Of a stretch of DNA of 64,000 bases, positions 1 through 9,782 are shown in pieces. The DNA is from CAIUGU01 sp965279735 (GTDB lineage: Bacteria; Pseudomonadota; Gammaproteobacteria; Steroidobacterales; Steroidobacteraceae). Numbering within the stretch: position 1 is the first letter of the stretch; each line of letters opens with the position of its first letter. Below the pieces are notes generated by a model, which worked only from the letters and a program-made list of their open reading frames with translations, ran no database searches and was not told the origin of the DNA. The position numbers and the translations under genes are program-made. The stretch covers positions 2,790,001-2,854,000 of the forward strand of contig OZ257260.1 in assembly GCA_965279735.1 (NCBI GenBank). The letters are read 5' to 3'.

Positions 1-1896
1 CCATGCGCCCCGCAGGACCGGTGCCGTGCGATTACCGTAGGAAGTTCCCATCAACATGCTGCCCTTGCCGAGCAGGCCCCAGCGGTTCGGATTGGCGAGG
101 GTCACGCGGCGGAACTGGTCGCCGCGAATGTTGGGAATGCCGTAGTGCGTCGCCAGACGCTCGTTGACGAACGTATGGTCAGCGGTGAGGAGATCGACCA
201 CGCTGCGATCGGTACGGAGGATGCTATCCACGAACAGCTCTGTCTCACGCCGGAAGGCATTGCGTAAATCCACATCGAATTCAGGATAGAGCGCCGGGTC
301 CGGATCAATGGAGTCGATCTTGCCCACCCGCAACCACTGATCCGCAAAATTCGTCACCAGCGCTTCGGATCTCGGATCCGCCAGCATCCGGCTGACCTGC
401 TGCCGCAGCACTTCCGGTTCCTTGAGCTTTCCATATGCAGCGATGTCGAGGAGCTCGTTGTCGGGTCCCTGGCTCCACAGGAAGAATGAAAGCCGTGAAG
501 CAAGCTCGATATCCGTCAGCGCGTGGGCCGAACCTGGCTGCACACTTTCCGGTATCGGTTCGGCGCGATATAAAAACTTCGGGCTGGCGAGAATCGCTGT
601 CAGTGCGTTTTCAATGCCATTGTCGAAGCTGCCCTTCTCGCGGGCTGCAGCGTAGAACCGCAGGGGCGCGGCAAGATCAGAGTCGTTCACCGGACGGCGG
701 TATGCCTGTCGCGTGAGATTGGTGACAATCTGCCGCGCGCAGGCAGCCTCCTCGCTCACATTCGCCGGGCGGCAAGTGAAGATGCGCTGACGGCTGGGTG
801 TCTCGCTGAGACCGGTAGGGTTGTACGGCCCCATGACGTCGAGACCGGCGATGCGAGGCAGACGCTGCGTCCCCGCGCCGGGATTCAGCGGCTGCAGGTT
901 GCTGTCGGATTCCGCAAACGTCTTTGCAACGAACGTTACGCCGATCTTGTGCGGCCCCGCCGGAACCTTGACGCGGATGTCCGAGAACAGTTTTTTCCGC
1001 TTCAGTGCGAGCGCCTGCTGGTCGAGATCGGCTGCCTTGAGCTCTTCCTCACCGCCGATGGTCTGCTCGAACACACGTGCGCCATCGATCGTCATGATGA
1101 CCTTGTGCTGGTCATCGAGGCCGCTGATATAGCCGGGATTGGTGCCGCCGCGAACGTCCGCGATGAAGATGTTGATGTCGAATTCGTATTCGCCGTCCGC
1201 AGGAAAGTTCTGCTCGACCAGCATGCCACCGCGAGTGCCGAGAGGCAGTCCGTCTCGATGCAGCGCCTGGTCGTCCAGCGGGGACTTGTATACATAGGCC
1301 GATTGCTGGGCCTGGGGATTGCCGATGGCAAGCTTGCTGACTTCACGCGCCGCAGAGATGTACTGGTCAAGGAACGAGGGCGACACCTTCAGTGCAGTCG
1401 CCACGTTGTCGAAGCCATCCGTTTCGATGTCTTTCGGCAACAGGGCTGCCGGATCAATCTTGACTCCCAGCAGATCCTCGACCGCATGACCGTATTCCGT
1501 GCGATTGAGCCGCCGGATGCCTACGTGGCCGGGATTGGGTTTGCTGGCAGCCAGCGCGTCCAGATTGTTTTCCATCGAGGTGACGAAGAAATCGATGGAG
1601 GCCTGGTCGGGTTGTGCTGAACCGGGTGGCGGCATCATGCGACCGCGCAATTTGCGCACCGCCGCTTCCCACACCTTCGTATCCTTGTCGAGCGCATGCG
1701 GATCGAGAAACTCGAAATCCACTTCACCGGCAAACTCGATGGAGTTGTGGCACTTGGAGCAGTACTTGTCGAGCAGCGCCATGTTCTTCTGCACGGGGTC
1801 TGCAGCCGCACTGCCGGCTTCTGCGGCGGCAAGTCCATTGGACACGGCAAGGCCCACCGCGAGAGCAATCCCCGGGATCGCGTATTGCTTTTTCAC
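1..1896 (-). CDS. DUF1592/DUF1588-family cytochrome-type protein, 3' end cut by window edge
   Basis: The frame is open from a GTG at 1896 to the window edge, giving 632 visible residues. The N-terminus is a signal peptide (about residues 1-24) followed by one heme c motif, CSKCH at 46-50. The last visible residues, NRTAPVLRGAW, match the start of the DUF1588 block, so only DUF1588/DUF1585 should lie outside. Proteins with this DUF1587/1592/1588/1585 order are periplasmic heme proteins of poorly known role, first noted in Planctomycetes and also common in some gammaproteobacteria. The GTG overlaps the TGA of the upstream MBL-fold gene by 4 bases (1893-1896), so the two are translationally coupled. 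The family call is firm; the substrate is unknown. Confidence 0.8.
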   Translation of the reverse strand, partial: MKKQYAIPGIALAVGLAVSNGLAAAEAGSAAADPVQKNMALLDKYCSKCHNSIEFAGEVDFEFLDPHALDKDTKVWEAAVRKLRGRMMPPPGSAQPDQASIDFFVTSMENNLDALAASKPNPGHVGIRRLNRTEYGHAVEDLLGVKIDPAALLPKDIETDGFDNVATALKVSPSFLDQYISAAREVSKLAIGNPQAQQSAYVYKSPLDDQALHRDGLPLGTRGGMLVEQNFPADGEYEFDINIFIADVRGGTNPGYISGLDDQHKVIMTIDGARVFEQTIGGEEELKAADLDQQALALKRKKLFSDIRVKVPAGPHKIGVTFVAKTFAESDSNLQPLNPGAGTQRLPRIAGLDVMGPYNPTGLSETPSRQRIFTCRPANVSEEAACARQIVTNLTRQAYRRPVNDSDLAAPLRFYAAAREKGSFDNGIENALTAILASPKFLYRAEPIPESVQPGSAHALTDIELASRLSFFLWSQGPDNELLDIAAYGKLKEPEVLRQQVSRMLADPRSEALVTNFADQWLRVGKIDSIDPDPALYPEFDVDLRNAFRRETELFVDSILRTDRSVVDLLTADHTFVNERLATHYGIPNIRGDQFRRVTLANPNRWGLLGKGSMLMGTSYGNRTAPVLRGAW

Positions 1897-2837
1897 AGGA
1901 TGCCACCGCCCAACTCGCGGACGTGCCCGATCATGCCGGGGTACGCATTGGCGATCAGCAATCGTGGATCGCCCCACTTTGCATCGAACTCGCGACTCGG
2001 ATTCTGGGCAATCATGTCATTGACGCTCATGCCCTTCTTCAGCAGGTCGATGAGACGGCCGCGCATCGTCGAGAGCATGTCGTGCTGTGCCTGCAGATCC
2101 GCTCGCATCTGGACCGGACCCAGTCCAGGAACGATCCGCGTATTAGCATCCGTCATGTCGAGCAGGGCCTTGTTCGCATTGACCATGCCGCTGATCCAGC
2201 CGCCGGTGCACCAGTCGAGAATCGGATAGCTGCCTACCGCCATGACATCGCCCGTCACCAGCACATTCTGGTTGGGCAGGAACACGTAGAGGTCGCCATC
2301 CGTGTGAGCCTGCGGCAGATAACCGTACTCCACTGGCTCGTTCCCGAAGGCGAGCTTCGCCTTGGTATAGATCGTTTCTGTGGGTAAAGCTTCGCGCGGC
2401 TGCGGCGGATAGACCTTGCCCTGCCACTTCAGGTCGACATCGGTACCCAGCCAGAGCTTCGTATTCTCGTGCGCGATGATTTTTGTGCCGGCTTTGCCGA
2501 GCAAGGCATTGGAACCCGTCTGTTCCGGATGCCAGTGCGTGTTGATGAGCACCTGCACACGACGTGCATCCGATTTCGCATCGGCGAGCTTGAGGAGTTC
2601 CTTCGAATGCTGTGCATCGCCGCCATCGACCAGCAGCACGCCCTCCGCCGTTCTGAGCAGGAGCACATTGCCGCCGCTACCAGTGACGAACTCCAGGTTG
2701 TCGCTCAAGCGGGTGGCTGCAATGGCGGTGCTGCCGGTCGCCGCCCCGGCGATCTGTGCATCGAACACCGCAAGACCTGCGGCACTACCCAGCAGGGCTT
2801 TCAGGAAGTCGCGGCGTGCAGAGGTGGCTATGTTCAT
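1893..2837 (-). CDS. Tat-exported MBL-fold protein with altered metal motif
   Basis: 314 residues. The N-terminus carries a twin-arginine signal (ARRDFLKALLG, residues 7-17). The metallo-beta-lactamase fold shows in LLVDGG (about 68-73), HWHPEQ (101-106), AHTDGD (177-182) and TGD (195-197). The canonical metal motif is HxHxDH; here its Asp is Glu and its last His is Gln, so site 2 in particular is probably changed or lost. Relatives are annotated as MBL-fold hydrolases of the cyclase/SoxH type. It overlaps the downstream DUF1592 gene by 4 bases, which suggests the two exported proteins act together. The substrate cannot be told. Confidence 0.8.
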   Translation of the reverse strand: MNIATSARRDFLKALLGSAAGLAVFDAQIAGAATGSTAIAATRLSDNLEFVTGSGGNVLLLRTAEGVLLVDGGDAQHSKELLKLADAKSDARRVQVLINTHWHPEQTGSNALLGKAGTKIIAHENTKLWLGTDVDLKWQGKVYPPQPREALPTETIYTKAKLAFGNEPVEYGYLPQAHTDGDLYVFLPNQNVLVTGDVMAVGSYPILDWCTGGWISGMVNANKALLDMTDANTRIVPGLGPVQMRADLQAQHDMLSTMRGRLIDLLKKGMSVNDMIAQNPSREFDAKWGDPRLLIANAYPGMIGHVRELGGGIL

Positions 2838-3163
2838 CTTCTATGCCTTATCCCATGATCATAAGGAGAGTTGCAGCGTGCATTAATCGATATTTTCTAG
2901 GGGTGAAGATGACACCAGATCATCAGTTTTGCGCTGCTTTCATGCGCGGATTTCATGCCCGCCCGAGCGATACGCGCTGTCGGCTTGAGCCCTGTTCAGT
3001 GAAGGTTGTGCCGCGGCCTGCGAAGTACAAGAAGGAATTGCCTTGTCGGCGGCGCTGTAGATTCTTCACTCCGCAACAATTGCGGCGATGCACAACGATA
3101 AAGCGCCGTGCGAAATGCCGGGAGACAGGCCGCAGGATTTACCCGCGGCCTGTATCCGTCGGA
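2838..3163. other. Intergenic region without a convincing gene
   Basis: 326 bases lie between the start of the MBL-fold gene and the stop of the TonB receptor. No reading frame here has a ribosome site and a family resemblance. The right part must hold the leader and promoter of the leftward MBL/DUF1592 operon; an AAGGAG sits at about 2870 on the plus strand, but the open frames beside it look random. A 9-bp-stem hairpin lies at 3125-3153, just after the receptor stop. Confidence 0.5.
3125..3153 (-). terminator. Hairpin after TonB receptor, weak terminator candidate
   Basis: ACAGGCCGC and GCGGCCTGT form a perfect 9-bp stem around an 11-base loop, 11 bases past the receptor stop codon. No T-run follows on the minus strand, so it may act as an RNA 3'-end stabiliser or a weak terminator rather than a classical one. 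Confidence 0.4.
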
Positions 3164-6103
3164 TCAGAACTTCATCCGCACGCCGACCTTGTAGGTGCGG
3201 CCCACTGCATCAAACAGCACGTTGTTGCCTGTGCCATTGCTGCCGCCGGTGCGCGTCGTGTCCTGGTTGGTCAGGTTGTTCCCACCCACGAAACCTACAA
3301 GGCTACCGTCCCCTGCTGCCGAGAAATCGTACTGGGCATTGAGGTCGATATACGTCGCGTTCCTGACGTGGTTGGTGTTGGCACTGGTCGCCAGGGTCGG
3401 GAGGTAACCTGGATCCTCAGGCGTGATGGCGCCGGCGGTGTAAATACCGGCAGGGATGTAACGGCTATGCAGCGACAGATCGAGCGGGCCGCGCGACCAA
3501 TGCAGCAGCCCATCGAGCGTGTAGTCGGGGACACCACCCGGAGTACCAGCGCGCAGGCCCGTCTGGCCCACGCGGTTGATGGACCCGGCGGAATCGTAGG
3601 TGGTGAGATCCGTCGCATAGGTGGCGAGCAACCGGAAATCGAGGTCGCCCCATGAATCGAGCGGCTGCCGGTAGCTGAACTCTAAGTCATAACCCTTGGT
3701 GATGACCTCGTCCACGTTCGCCTGCGTGTTCACGATCTGGGCCAACGAACCGTTGGGGTTGCGCGTGATCAGTGAGCAGTATTCCGTGGCGCCCTGGAAA
3801 CAGCGGGTCACGATGTTCTGCGCACCCAGGGTGCCAATGGCGCCATGAATGTCGATGTCAAAGTGGTCCACCGACAACTGCATGCGGCCCAGAAACCCAT
3901 CAACCTTGGGCTGAATGACGAAGCCGAGGGTCACGGTATCCGCCTTCTCGGGAGCCAGGTTCGGATTGGAGCCACCGATCGTGGCAGGGTTCGCTTGCGT
4001 GATTCCGCTTGCACCGGGATTCGGGTCGTTGATGATCGAGAAACCCCGGGTTGTCGGCCCGAACAGTTCACTGACGTTGGGTGCGCGAATATCCCGCGAC
4101 TTCGTGCCACGGAAACGCAGCATTTCGATGGGCTCCCAGACGAAACCTCCTTTCCAGGTAGTGGCATAGACCTCGGAGGAAACTCCGGAGCCATCGCGAT
4201 CGTACTTGGTGCGGCGTATCGCCCCGTTCACCTCGAGGTTTTCGGCCATGGTGACTTCCTTGGCCAGCGGGATGATGGTCTCAAGATAGGCTTCAGCAAC
4301 CTTGATCTTTCCCGAGATGGCTGAAGTGTTCGCGGTGTAGAAACCCAACTGCTGGGAAATCGGATCCGCCTCACCGGCGATCTTGTCCTGGCGGTACTCA
4401 AGACCCGTTGCGGCGGAGATCGGGCCTGCCCAGGTCGAGAACAGCTCGCCATTTGCATTGGCCGCCACCACGTTCTCGGTTGTGACGGCAGTCTGGAACG
4501 CATCACCCAGCAGGTAACCCGCAAGGCGGGGATCCAGCTGGCTGCCGAACGGGTTCAGCGGAATGCAGTTGGCATCGTTGTTGTTCGGATTGGCATCCAC
4601 ATTGATCCGACAGACGGGAACTCCGCCACTGGTGGTCACATCCATCGCTGCCGCCACACGTGAGTTGATGCCGATGTCGTACGAGTCCGCACGGAAGTCA
4701 TTGCGGCCAACCTGGTAGTACGCATCCCATTTCCACGTGTCAGTCAGTTCGCCTTCCAGGCTGAAGACCCCGCGTGTTGCATCGTTCTTCGATACCTGTC
4801 TGACGAAGCCGTACTCGGCGAAGTTGCGACCCAGCGACAACGCAGTGATGTTGGGGTTGGCGTCGAGAATGCCCCTGACATTGAGCGCGGGATTCGTCGA
4901 AGTCGGAATGAACGGATTGTCGCGGCGGATCACGTAGCCGACATCGAGCAATTGACGCGTGCCGTTTTCGCCTTCGACATGACCGAAGGAGAGATCCATC
5001 TTGCCGGTCAGGCTGTCGGTGAAATCGAATCTCGTGCGGGTATAGACCGTGTACCGCTCGATGGGAGATACGATGTGGCCGCCATAGAGATAAGCGTTCG
5101 TGCCGCGATTCTCGCCCCCCACCTGGTTCTGGTTGTTGACTGGAAAGCCATACCCGAACCTGCGCGGGGAACCATCGGCGTTGAATGCGATGCCGTACAA
5201 ACCCGTCGTACCGCGGGTAACGCTGGTCGACGCCCCGACCAGAACGCCATTGATGACGCCTGTCGGTGAAAGGGTCGACGGGCTCTGACCCGCGAGGATG
5301 CTGTTGGAAGGCATGTTCCCGGGAGATTCAGCGGGATTGTTGTAGAGACCCGCGGGTCTGCCGAAATTGCCCCACTGCTCCGCGCACCAGTCGCGATCCG
5401 AGCACTTGTCGACGCCCTTGCTGTTCTCGTATTCGACGGCACCGATGAAATGTCCGCGGCCGTCCCACAGGCTCATTCCGCCGGCAACCTTTGCGGTGTA
5501 GTTCTGGTTGTCGCTGTAGTTGGAGATTCCATATTCAGCCGAAGTACGCAGTCCTTCCATCCTGTCGTTCAGGATGAAGTTGACGACACCTGCGACAGCG
5601 TCGGAGCCGTAAGCAGCCGACGCACCGCCCGTGACCACTTCCGCGCGCTCGAGCAGAATGCTCGGAATCAGGTTCGTATCGACAGTGCCCTGCGTTGTCG
5701 AGGGAACGAAACGCTTGCCGTCCACGAGCACCAGTGTTCTGACGGATCCCAGTCCGCGGAGATCCAGGATACGGCCACCCACGTAACCGGCGGTCGCGCC
5801 CGTTGCCGGCGTAGATGACGCACGGAAGGACGGCAGCTCACTCAGCATGTCGCCGACGTTCGATATCGCGCGCTGCTCCAGACGATCCGCACCGAGCACG
5901 GTGACCGGTGTTGGAGCTGTCATGCCATCGCGCACGATGCGCGAGCCGGTGACGACGACCTCGGTCGGTTCTTCCGCAGGCGCCTGGGCCAGCGCAGAGA
6001 CAACAGGAGCACCCGCAATGGCAACACCCAGCAGCATCCTTACGGCCTGCGAAACAAGGGTGCTGCCGCGCACGTGTCGCAATCCATCTATTGAAGCATT
6101 CAT
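3164..6103 (-). CDS. TonB-dependent outer-membrane receptor
   Basis: 979 residues from the ATG at 6103, preceded by GGGGGAT; a TTG 15 bases upstream is less likely. A signal peptide ends near SALAQA. TEVVVTGSR marks the TonB box/plug start, the plug domain follows (NVGDMLSELP, GLGSVRTLVLVDGKR), and the beta-barrel ends in KVGVRMKF with the expected terminal Phe. The length and GSN-rich loops match the CirA/oar-like large receptors of oligotrophic gammaproteobacteria. These import siderophores, oligosaccharides or other large nutrients by using the proton motive force through TonB. The adjacent DUF1592/MBL genes might process the same substrate, but this is inference. Confidence 0.93.
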   Translation of the reverse strand: MNASIDGLRHVRGSTLVSQAVRMLLGVAIAGAPVVSALAQAPAEEPTEVVVTGSRIVRDGMTAPTPVTVLGADRLEQRAISNVGDMLSELPSFRASSTPATGATAGYVGGRILDLRGLGSVRTLVLVDGKRFVPSTTQGTVDTNLIPSILLERAEVVTGGASAAYGSDAVAGVVNFILNDRMEGLRTSAEYGISNYSDNQNYTAKVAGGMSLWDGRGHFIGAVEYENSKGVDKCSDRDWCAEQWGNFGRPAGLYNNPAESPGNMPSNSILAGQSPSTLSPTGVINGVLVGASTSVTRGTTGLYGIAFNADGSPRRFGYGFPVNNQNQVGGENRGTNAYLYGGHIVSPIERYTVYTRTRFDFTDSLTGKMDLSFGHVEGENGTRQLLDVGYVIRRDNPFIPTSTNPALNVRGILDANPNITALSLGRNFAEYGFVRQVSKNDATRGVFSLEGELTDTWKWDAYYQVGRNDFRADSYDIGINSRVAAAMDVTTSGGVPVCRINVDANPNNNDANCIPLNPFGSQLDPRLAGYLLGDAFQTAVTTENVVAANANGELFSTWAGPISAATGLEYRQDKIAGEADPISQQLGFYTANTSAISGKIKVAEAYLETIIPLAKEVTMAENLEVNGAIRRTKYDRDGSGVSSEVYATTWKGGFVWEPIEMLRFRGTKSRDIRAPNVSELFGPTTRGFSIINDPNPGASGITQANPATIGGSNPNLAPEKADTVTLGFVIQPKVDGFLGRMQLSVDHFDIDIHGAIGTLGAQNIVTRCFQGATEYCSLITRNPNGSLAQIVNTQANVDEVITKGYDLEFSYRQPLDSWGDLDFRLLATYATDLTTYDSAGSINRVGQTGLRAGTPGGVPDYTLDGLLHWSRGPLDLSLHSRYIPAGIYTAGAITPEDPGYLPTLATSANTNHVRNATYIDLNAQYDFSAAGDGSLVGFVGGNNLTNQDTTRTGGSNGTGNNVLFDAVGRTYKVGVRMKF

Positions 6104-6212
6104 TGTCTGATCCCCCAAACGTAGGTTGAATTTATCTGTCCATCGCCTGCCGCATCGCGCCTCTCATCGTCATGTCGGGCGTGCACGGCAGGATCGCGTC
6201 CCATCGATATTT

Positions 6213-8387
6213 CTAAACGCTGCCCGCCTTCACTTCGGCCCGGAACTGATGCAAAAGCGGTTCGGTGTAGCCATTGGGTTGCGTGACGCCTTCGAAAATC
6301 AGCGCACGCGCCGCCTTGAAAGCGACACTGGTATCCGGATTCTTCGCCATCGGCCTGTAGAGCGGATCGTTCGCGTTCTGCAGATCCACCTTCGCGGCCA
6401 TCCGCAACAGCGCCGCATCGATCTGCTCTGCCGTGCAGATGCCATGCAGCAGCCAATTGGCCAGGTGCTGCGACGAAATACGCAGCGTCGCGCGGTCTTC
6501 CATCAGGCCGACGTCGTGAATGTCCGGCACCTTGGAGCAGCCGACGCCCTGGTCGATCCAGCGCACGACATAGCCGAGCAGTCCCTGCACGTTGTTGTCG
6601 AGCTCCTCACGGATCTCGTCCTGCGACCAGACAGGTCCTTGGTGCAACGGCAACGTCAGCAACTTCGCCAACGACGGTGTTTCCCGGCGGGCGAGATCCT
6701 TGTGAAGCGCAAAGACATCGACAGCGTGATAGTGCAGCGCATGAAGCGTCGCCGCGGTAGGACTCGGTACCCATGCGGTCGTCGCGCCCGCCTGAACATG
6801 ACCGATCTTCTGTTCGAGCATGTCAGCCATGCGATCGGGAGCGGCCCACATGCCTTTTCCGATCTGGCCAACACCCGCCATTCCACAGGCGAGGCCGATA
6901 TTCACGTTGCGGTCTTCGTAGGCCTTGATCCACGAAGATGCTTTCATCGCGCCTTTGCGAACCATGGGTCCGGCACGCATCGAAGTATGGATTTCATCAC
7001 CGGTGCGATCGAGAAAGCCGGTATTGATGAAGACGATGCGGTCCTTGACGGCCTCGATGCAGGCAGCGAGGTTGGCAGACGTGCGCCGCTCTTCATCCAT
7101 CAACCCAAGCTTCAACGTGCGGCGTGGAAGTCCCAGGGCATCCTCCACGGCATCGAACAGCCGGTTGGCGAAACCCGCTTCCGCTGGTCCATGCATCTTC
7201 GGCTTGACGATATAGATCGAACCCTCGCGACTGTTCTTCGCGCCGCGGCTCTTGAGATCGTGCATGCCGATGAGCGCAGTCACCATGGCGTCGAGAATGC
7301 CCTCGGGTGCCTCGCTGCCGTCGCCAAGGCGCACAGCGGGCGTTGTCATCAGGTGACCCACGTTGCGCACAAAGAGCAGGGCGCGACCGGGCAGCGTGAA
7401 TTCAACGCCATTGGTCGCCATCCACTTGCGATCCGGTTCAAGCTTGCGGGTCATCGTGCGCCCGCCTTTCTCGAAGCTGGCAACGAGATCGCCACGCATC
7501 AGGCCCAGCCAGTTTGCGTAGGCTGCGGTCTTGTCCTCCGCATCGATCGCTGCGATGGAGTCCTCGAGATCGACGATGGCAGTCAAGGCAGATTCGAGAA
7601 TCACATCGGCGATGCCCGCAGGATCCTGGCTGCCGATCGGATGCTTGCGATTGATCACGAGCTCGATACCGAGGCCGTGATGCCGGAACAGCAATGCGTC
7701 GGGATTCGAGGCCTGCCCGCGATAGCCCGCAAACAGCGCAGGTTCCGCGAGTGCCGGCGATAGCGCGCCATTGACCACCTTCCACCCGGTGACACTGGTG
7801 TGACTTCCCGTGGCGAGCGGGATGGCCTGATCGAGGAATGCCTTTGCGCGCTCGATGACTTTCGCGCCGCGCTGTGCGTCGTATCCGCCGGCCGCAGCCT
7901 TGCCCGGCAACGCATCGGTGCCGTAGAGCGCATCGTAGAGACTGCCCCAACGTGCATTGGCGGCGTTGAGGACGAAGCGGTCGTTCAGAACCGGGACGAC
8001 GAGCTGCGGCCCTGCCATGACAGCGACTTCGGCATCGACCTTCCTGCTCCAGATCCGGAATGGCGCAGGTTCAGGCACCAGGTAGCCGATTTCTTCCAGT
8101 TTTTTTCGATAGGCCTGTTGATCCGGTTGACCGGGCGCGGCTGCATGCCATGCATCGAGCGCCGCCTGCAGCCTGTCGCGCTCTTTGAGCAGCTCACGAT
8201 TCTCAGGCGCAAAGCGCGCGAGGAGTCCTGCGAGTCCTTTCCAGAATTGATCCGGAGTGACGCCCGTACCAGGAAGCGCGCTCGTCTCGATGAAGGTCGC
8301 GAGCGAAGGTGCAACGGTGAGCCCTGCATGAGGCTGCACATCGCCATTACCCTGTTCTTTCTTCTGCAAAGCGGTGGCCACGTTCAC
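6213..8387 (-). CDS. glcB: Malate synthase G
   Basis: 724 residues, the usual length of the G isoform. It condenses glyoxylate with acetyl-CoA to malate in the cytoplasm. Seen in the sequence: the long N-terminal and inserted regions of the G type, IVDLEDSIAA (271-280), ALLFVRNVGHLM with the substrate-binding Arg at about 341, and the C-terminal QPNGYTEPLLH. It is the first of three leftward genes (glcB, an MFS transporter, an aminotransferase) that back onto the GntR-FAD/Fe-S-GlcG set, so its role here is glyoxylate disposal in glycolate or 2-hydroxyacid use rather than the classic acetate shunt; no isocitrate lyase is in the window. Confidence 0.97.
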   Translation of the reverse strand: MNVATALQKKEQGNGDVQPHAGLTVAPSLATFIETSALPGTGVTPDQFWKGLAGLLARFAPENRELLKERDRLQAALDAWHAAAPGQPDQQAYRKKLEEIGYLVPEPAPFRIWSRKVDAEVAVMAGPQLVVPVLNDRFVLNAANARWGSLYDALYGTDALPGKAAAGGYDAQRGAKVIERAKAFLDQAIPLATGSHTSVTGWKVVNGALSPALAEPALFAGYRGQASNPDALLFRHHGLGIELVINRKHPIGSQDPAGIADVILESALTAIVDLEDSIAAIDAEDKTAAYANWLGLMRGDLVASFEKGGRTMTRKLEPDRKWMATNGVEFTLPGRALLFVRNVGHLMTTPAVRLGDGSEAPEGILDAMVTALIGMHDLKSRGAKNSREGSIYIVKPKMHGPAEAGFANRLFDAVEDALGLPRRTLKLGLMDEERRTSANLAACIEAVKDRIVFINTGFLDRTGDEIHTSMRAGPMVRKGAMKASSWIKAYEDRNVNIGLACGMAGVGQIGKGMWAAPDRMADMLEQKIGHVQAGATTAWVPSPTAATLHALHYHAVDVFALHKDLARRETPSLAKLLTLPLHQGPVWSQDEIREELDNNVQGLLGYVVRWIDQGVGCSKVPDIHDVGLMEDRATLRISSQHLANWLLHGICTAEQIDAALLRMAAKVDLQNANDPLYRPMAKNPDTSVAFKAARALIFEGVTQPNGYTEPLLHQFRAEVKAGSV

Positions 8388-8422
8388 AACTCCAGGTCAA
8401 TTCGGTTTGAGATCGATCTCTT

Positions 8423-9685
8423 TCAGGATTGCGCAGGCGCCGGCGCTTCGCCGCCTTCAAAGCGGCTTTCCGGTTGCATGCGGAAAGCGAGGATCACGCC
8501 TACCCCCATGAGAATCATGCTGCCGAGGAAGGGCAGCTCCCAGTTGCCGTAGCGATCAATGAGGAAGCCGCCTACTACCGGGCTGATGATTGCGGCGAGC
8601 GCTGACCCCGTGTTCATCATTCCGCTCGCGGTGCCTGAATACGCCGGCGCAATGTCCATCGGAATCGCCCACATCGGGCCGATGGTCATTTCCGCGAAGA
8701 AGAAGCCGGCAGAGAGGCAGGCCAGCGAGACCATCAGGCTGTGCGTGAACATCAGCGGAATCAGCGTGATCAGCGTCAGCAGCATGCATACGGAAACCAT
8801 CCAGCTGCGCGCACGCTGGAGATTGCCGGTGCGCTTCAGGATCCTGTCCGTCACGATGCCGCCGAGCGTGTCGCCGACCACACCCGCCAGAAACACGCTG
8901 GATGCGAAGATGGCGGACTGCTTGAGATCGAGGTTGTAGCTGTGCAGGAAGTACTGGGGAATCCAGCTCAGGAACAGCCACAGCGTCCAGCCGTAGCAGA
9001 AGTAGACGACCGTTACAGGCGCCATGCGCTTGAACAAAGGCCCCCACGGCGTGCTCACATTCTTCGGCTTCGGCGGAGGCAACGCTGCGAGTTCCTCGGC
9101 GGTGATGCGAGGATGATCCTTGGGATGCTCGGTGAACGTGAATGCCCAGAGTGCAACCCAGGCAAAACTCAATGCGGCGCAGACATAGAACGATTCGCGC
9201 CAGCCATGCGTAGTCATGATGAACACGATCATCGCGGGAGCCGCTGCGTTGCCGATGCGGGCCGCCGCATGGGTAATGCCCTGTGCGTAGCCGCGCTTTT
9301 CCTTCGCCACCCAGCGTGACATTGCTGAAGTTGCCGCGGGGAAAGTTGCTCCTTCACCGAAGCCCAGCAACACACGCGCGATCAGCAGCGAAGCCAGGCC
9401 ACCCGCCATGCCCGTCAGTACCGTGGCGCTGGCCCAGATCAGGCCGCACGCGATCAAGGTTCGCTTGGCACCGAAGCGATCGCTGATCCAGCCACCGATG
9501 ATCTGGAACACGAGGTAGGGATAGGCGAAGGCCGAGAACACGAGGCCGATCTGCGTCTTGCTGAGGCCGAATTCCTTCCCGAATCCTTCGGCGGCCGTGC
9601 TCACATTCACGCGATCGAGGTACGTGATGAAATACATCAGGCACAGCAGTATCAGGACGATATGAGTGACTCGAAAGCGCTTCAT
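8423..9685 (-). CDS. MFS transporter, anion:cation symporter (ACS/glucarate-phthalate) type
   Basis: 420 residues with 12 predicted membrane segments. TM1 has the family pattern TYLDRVNVSTAA, the loop 2-3 motif is GWISDRFGAKR, and RVLLGFGEGATFPAATSA marks TM4. These are typical of the ACS family, which carries organic anions such as glucarate, hexuronates, phthalate or tartrate together with protons. It lies between malate synthase G and the aminotransferase, so glycolate, glyoxylate or another small carboxylate is the likely cargo; this is inferred from context only. The ATG follows GGGGGAACATAAAAA. Confidence 0.88.
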   Translation of the reverse strand: MKRFRVTHIVLILLCLMYFITYLDRVNVSTAAEGFGKEFGLSKTQIGLVFSAFAYPYLVFQIIGGWISDRFGAKRTLIACGLIWASATVLTGMAGGLASLLIARVLLGFGEGATFPAATSAMSRWVAKEKRGYAQGITHAAARIGNAAAPAMIVFIMTTHGWRESFYVCAALSFAWVALWAFTFTEHPKDHPRITAEELAALPPPKPKNVSTPWGPLFKRMAPVTVVYFCYGWTLWLFLSWIPQYFLHSYNLDLKQSAIFASSVFLAGVVGDTLGGIVTDRILKRTGNLQRARSWMVSVCMLLTLITLIPLMFTHSLMVSLACLSAGFFFAEMTIGPMWAIPMDIAPAYSGTASGMMNTGSALAAIISPVVGGFLIDRYGNWELPFLGSMILMGVGVILAFRMQPESRFEGGEAPAPAQS

Positions 9686-9782
9686 TTTTTATGTTCCCCC
9701 GCCTGACCGATGTTATGCGTCCGGTTCCATGTCCAAGTTTTCTGGATCTATGACCGGTGCCTGTGCCGTTGTCGTGAACTCA

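Noticed and set aside
6126..7763. Long open frame of 545 codons on the plus strand inside glcB
   Set aside because: It is opposite malate synthase G, whose protein is clearly conserved; the frame is a GC-rich shadow.
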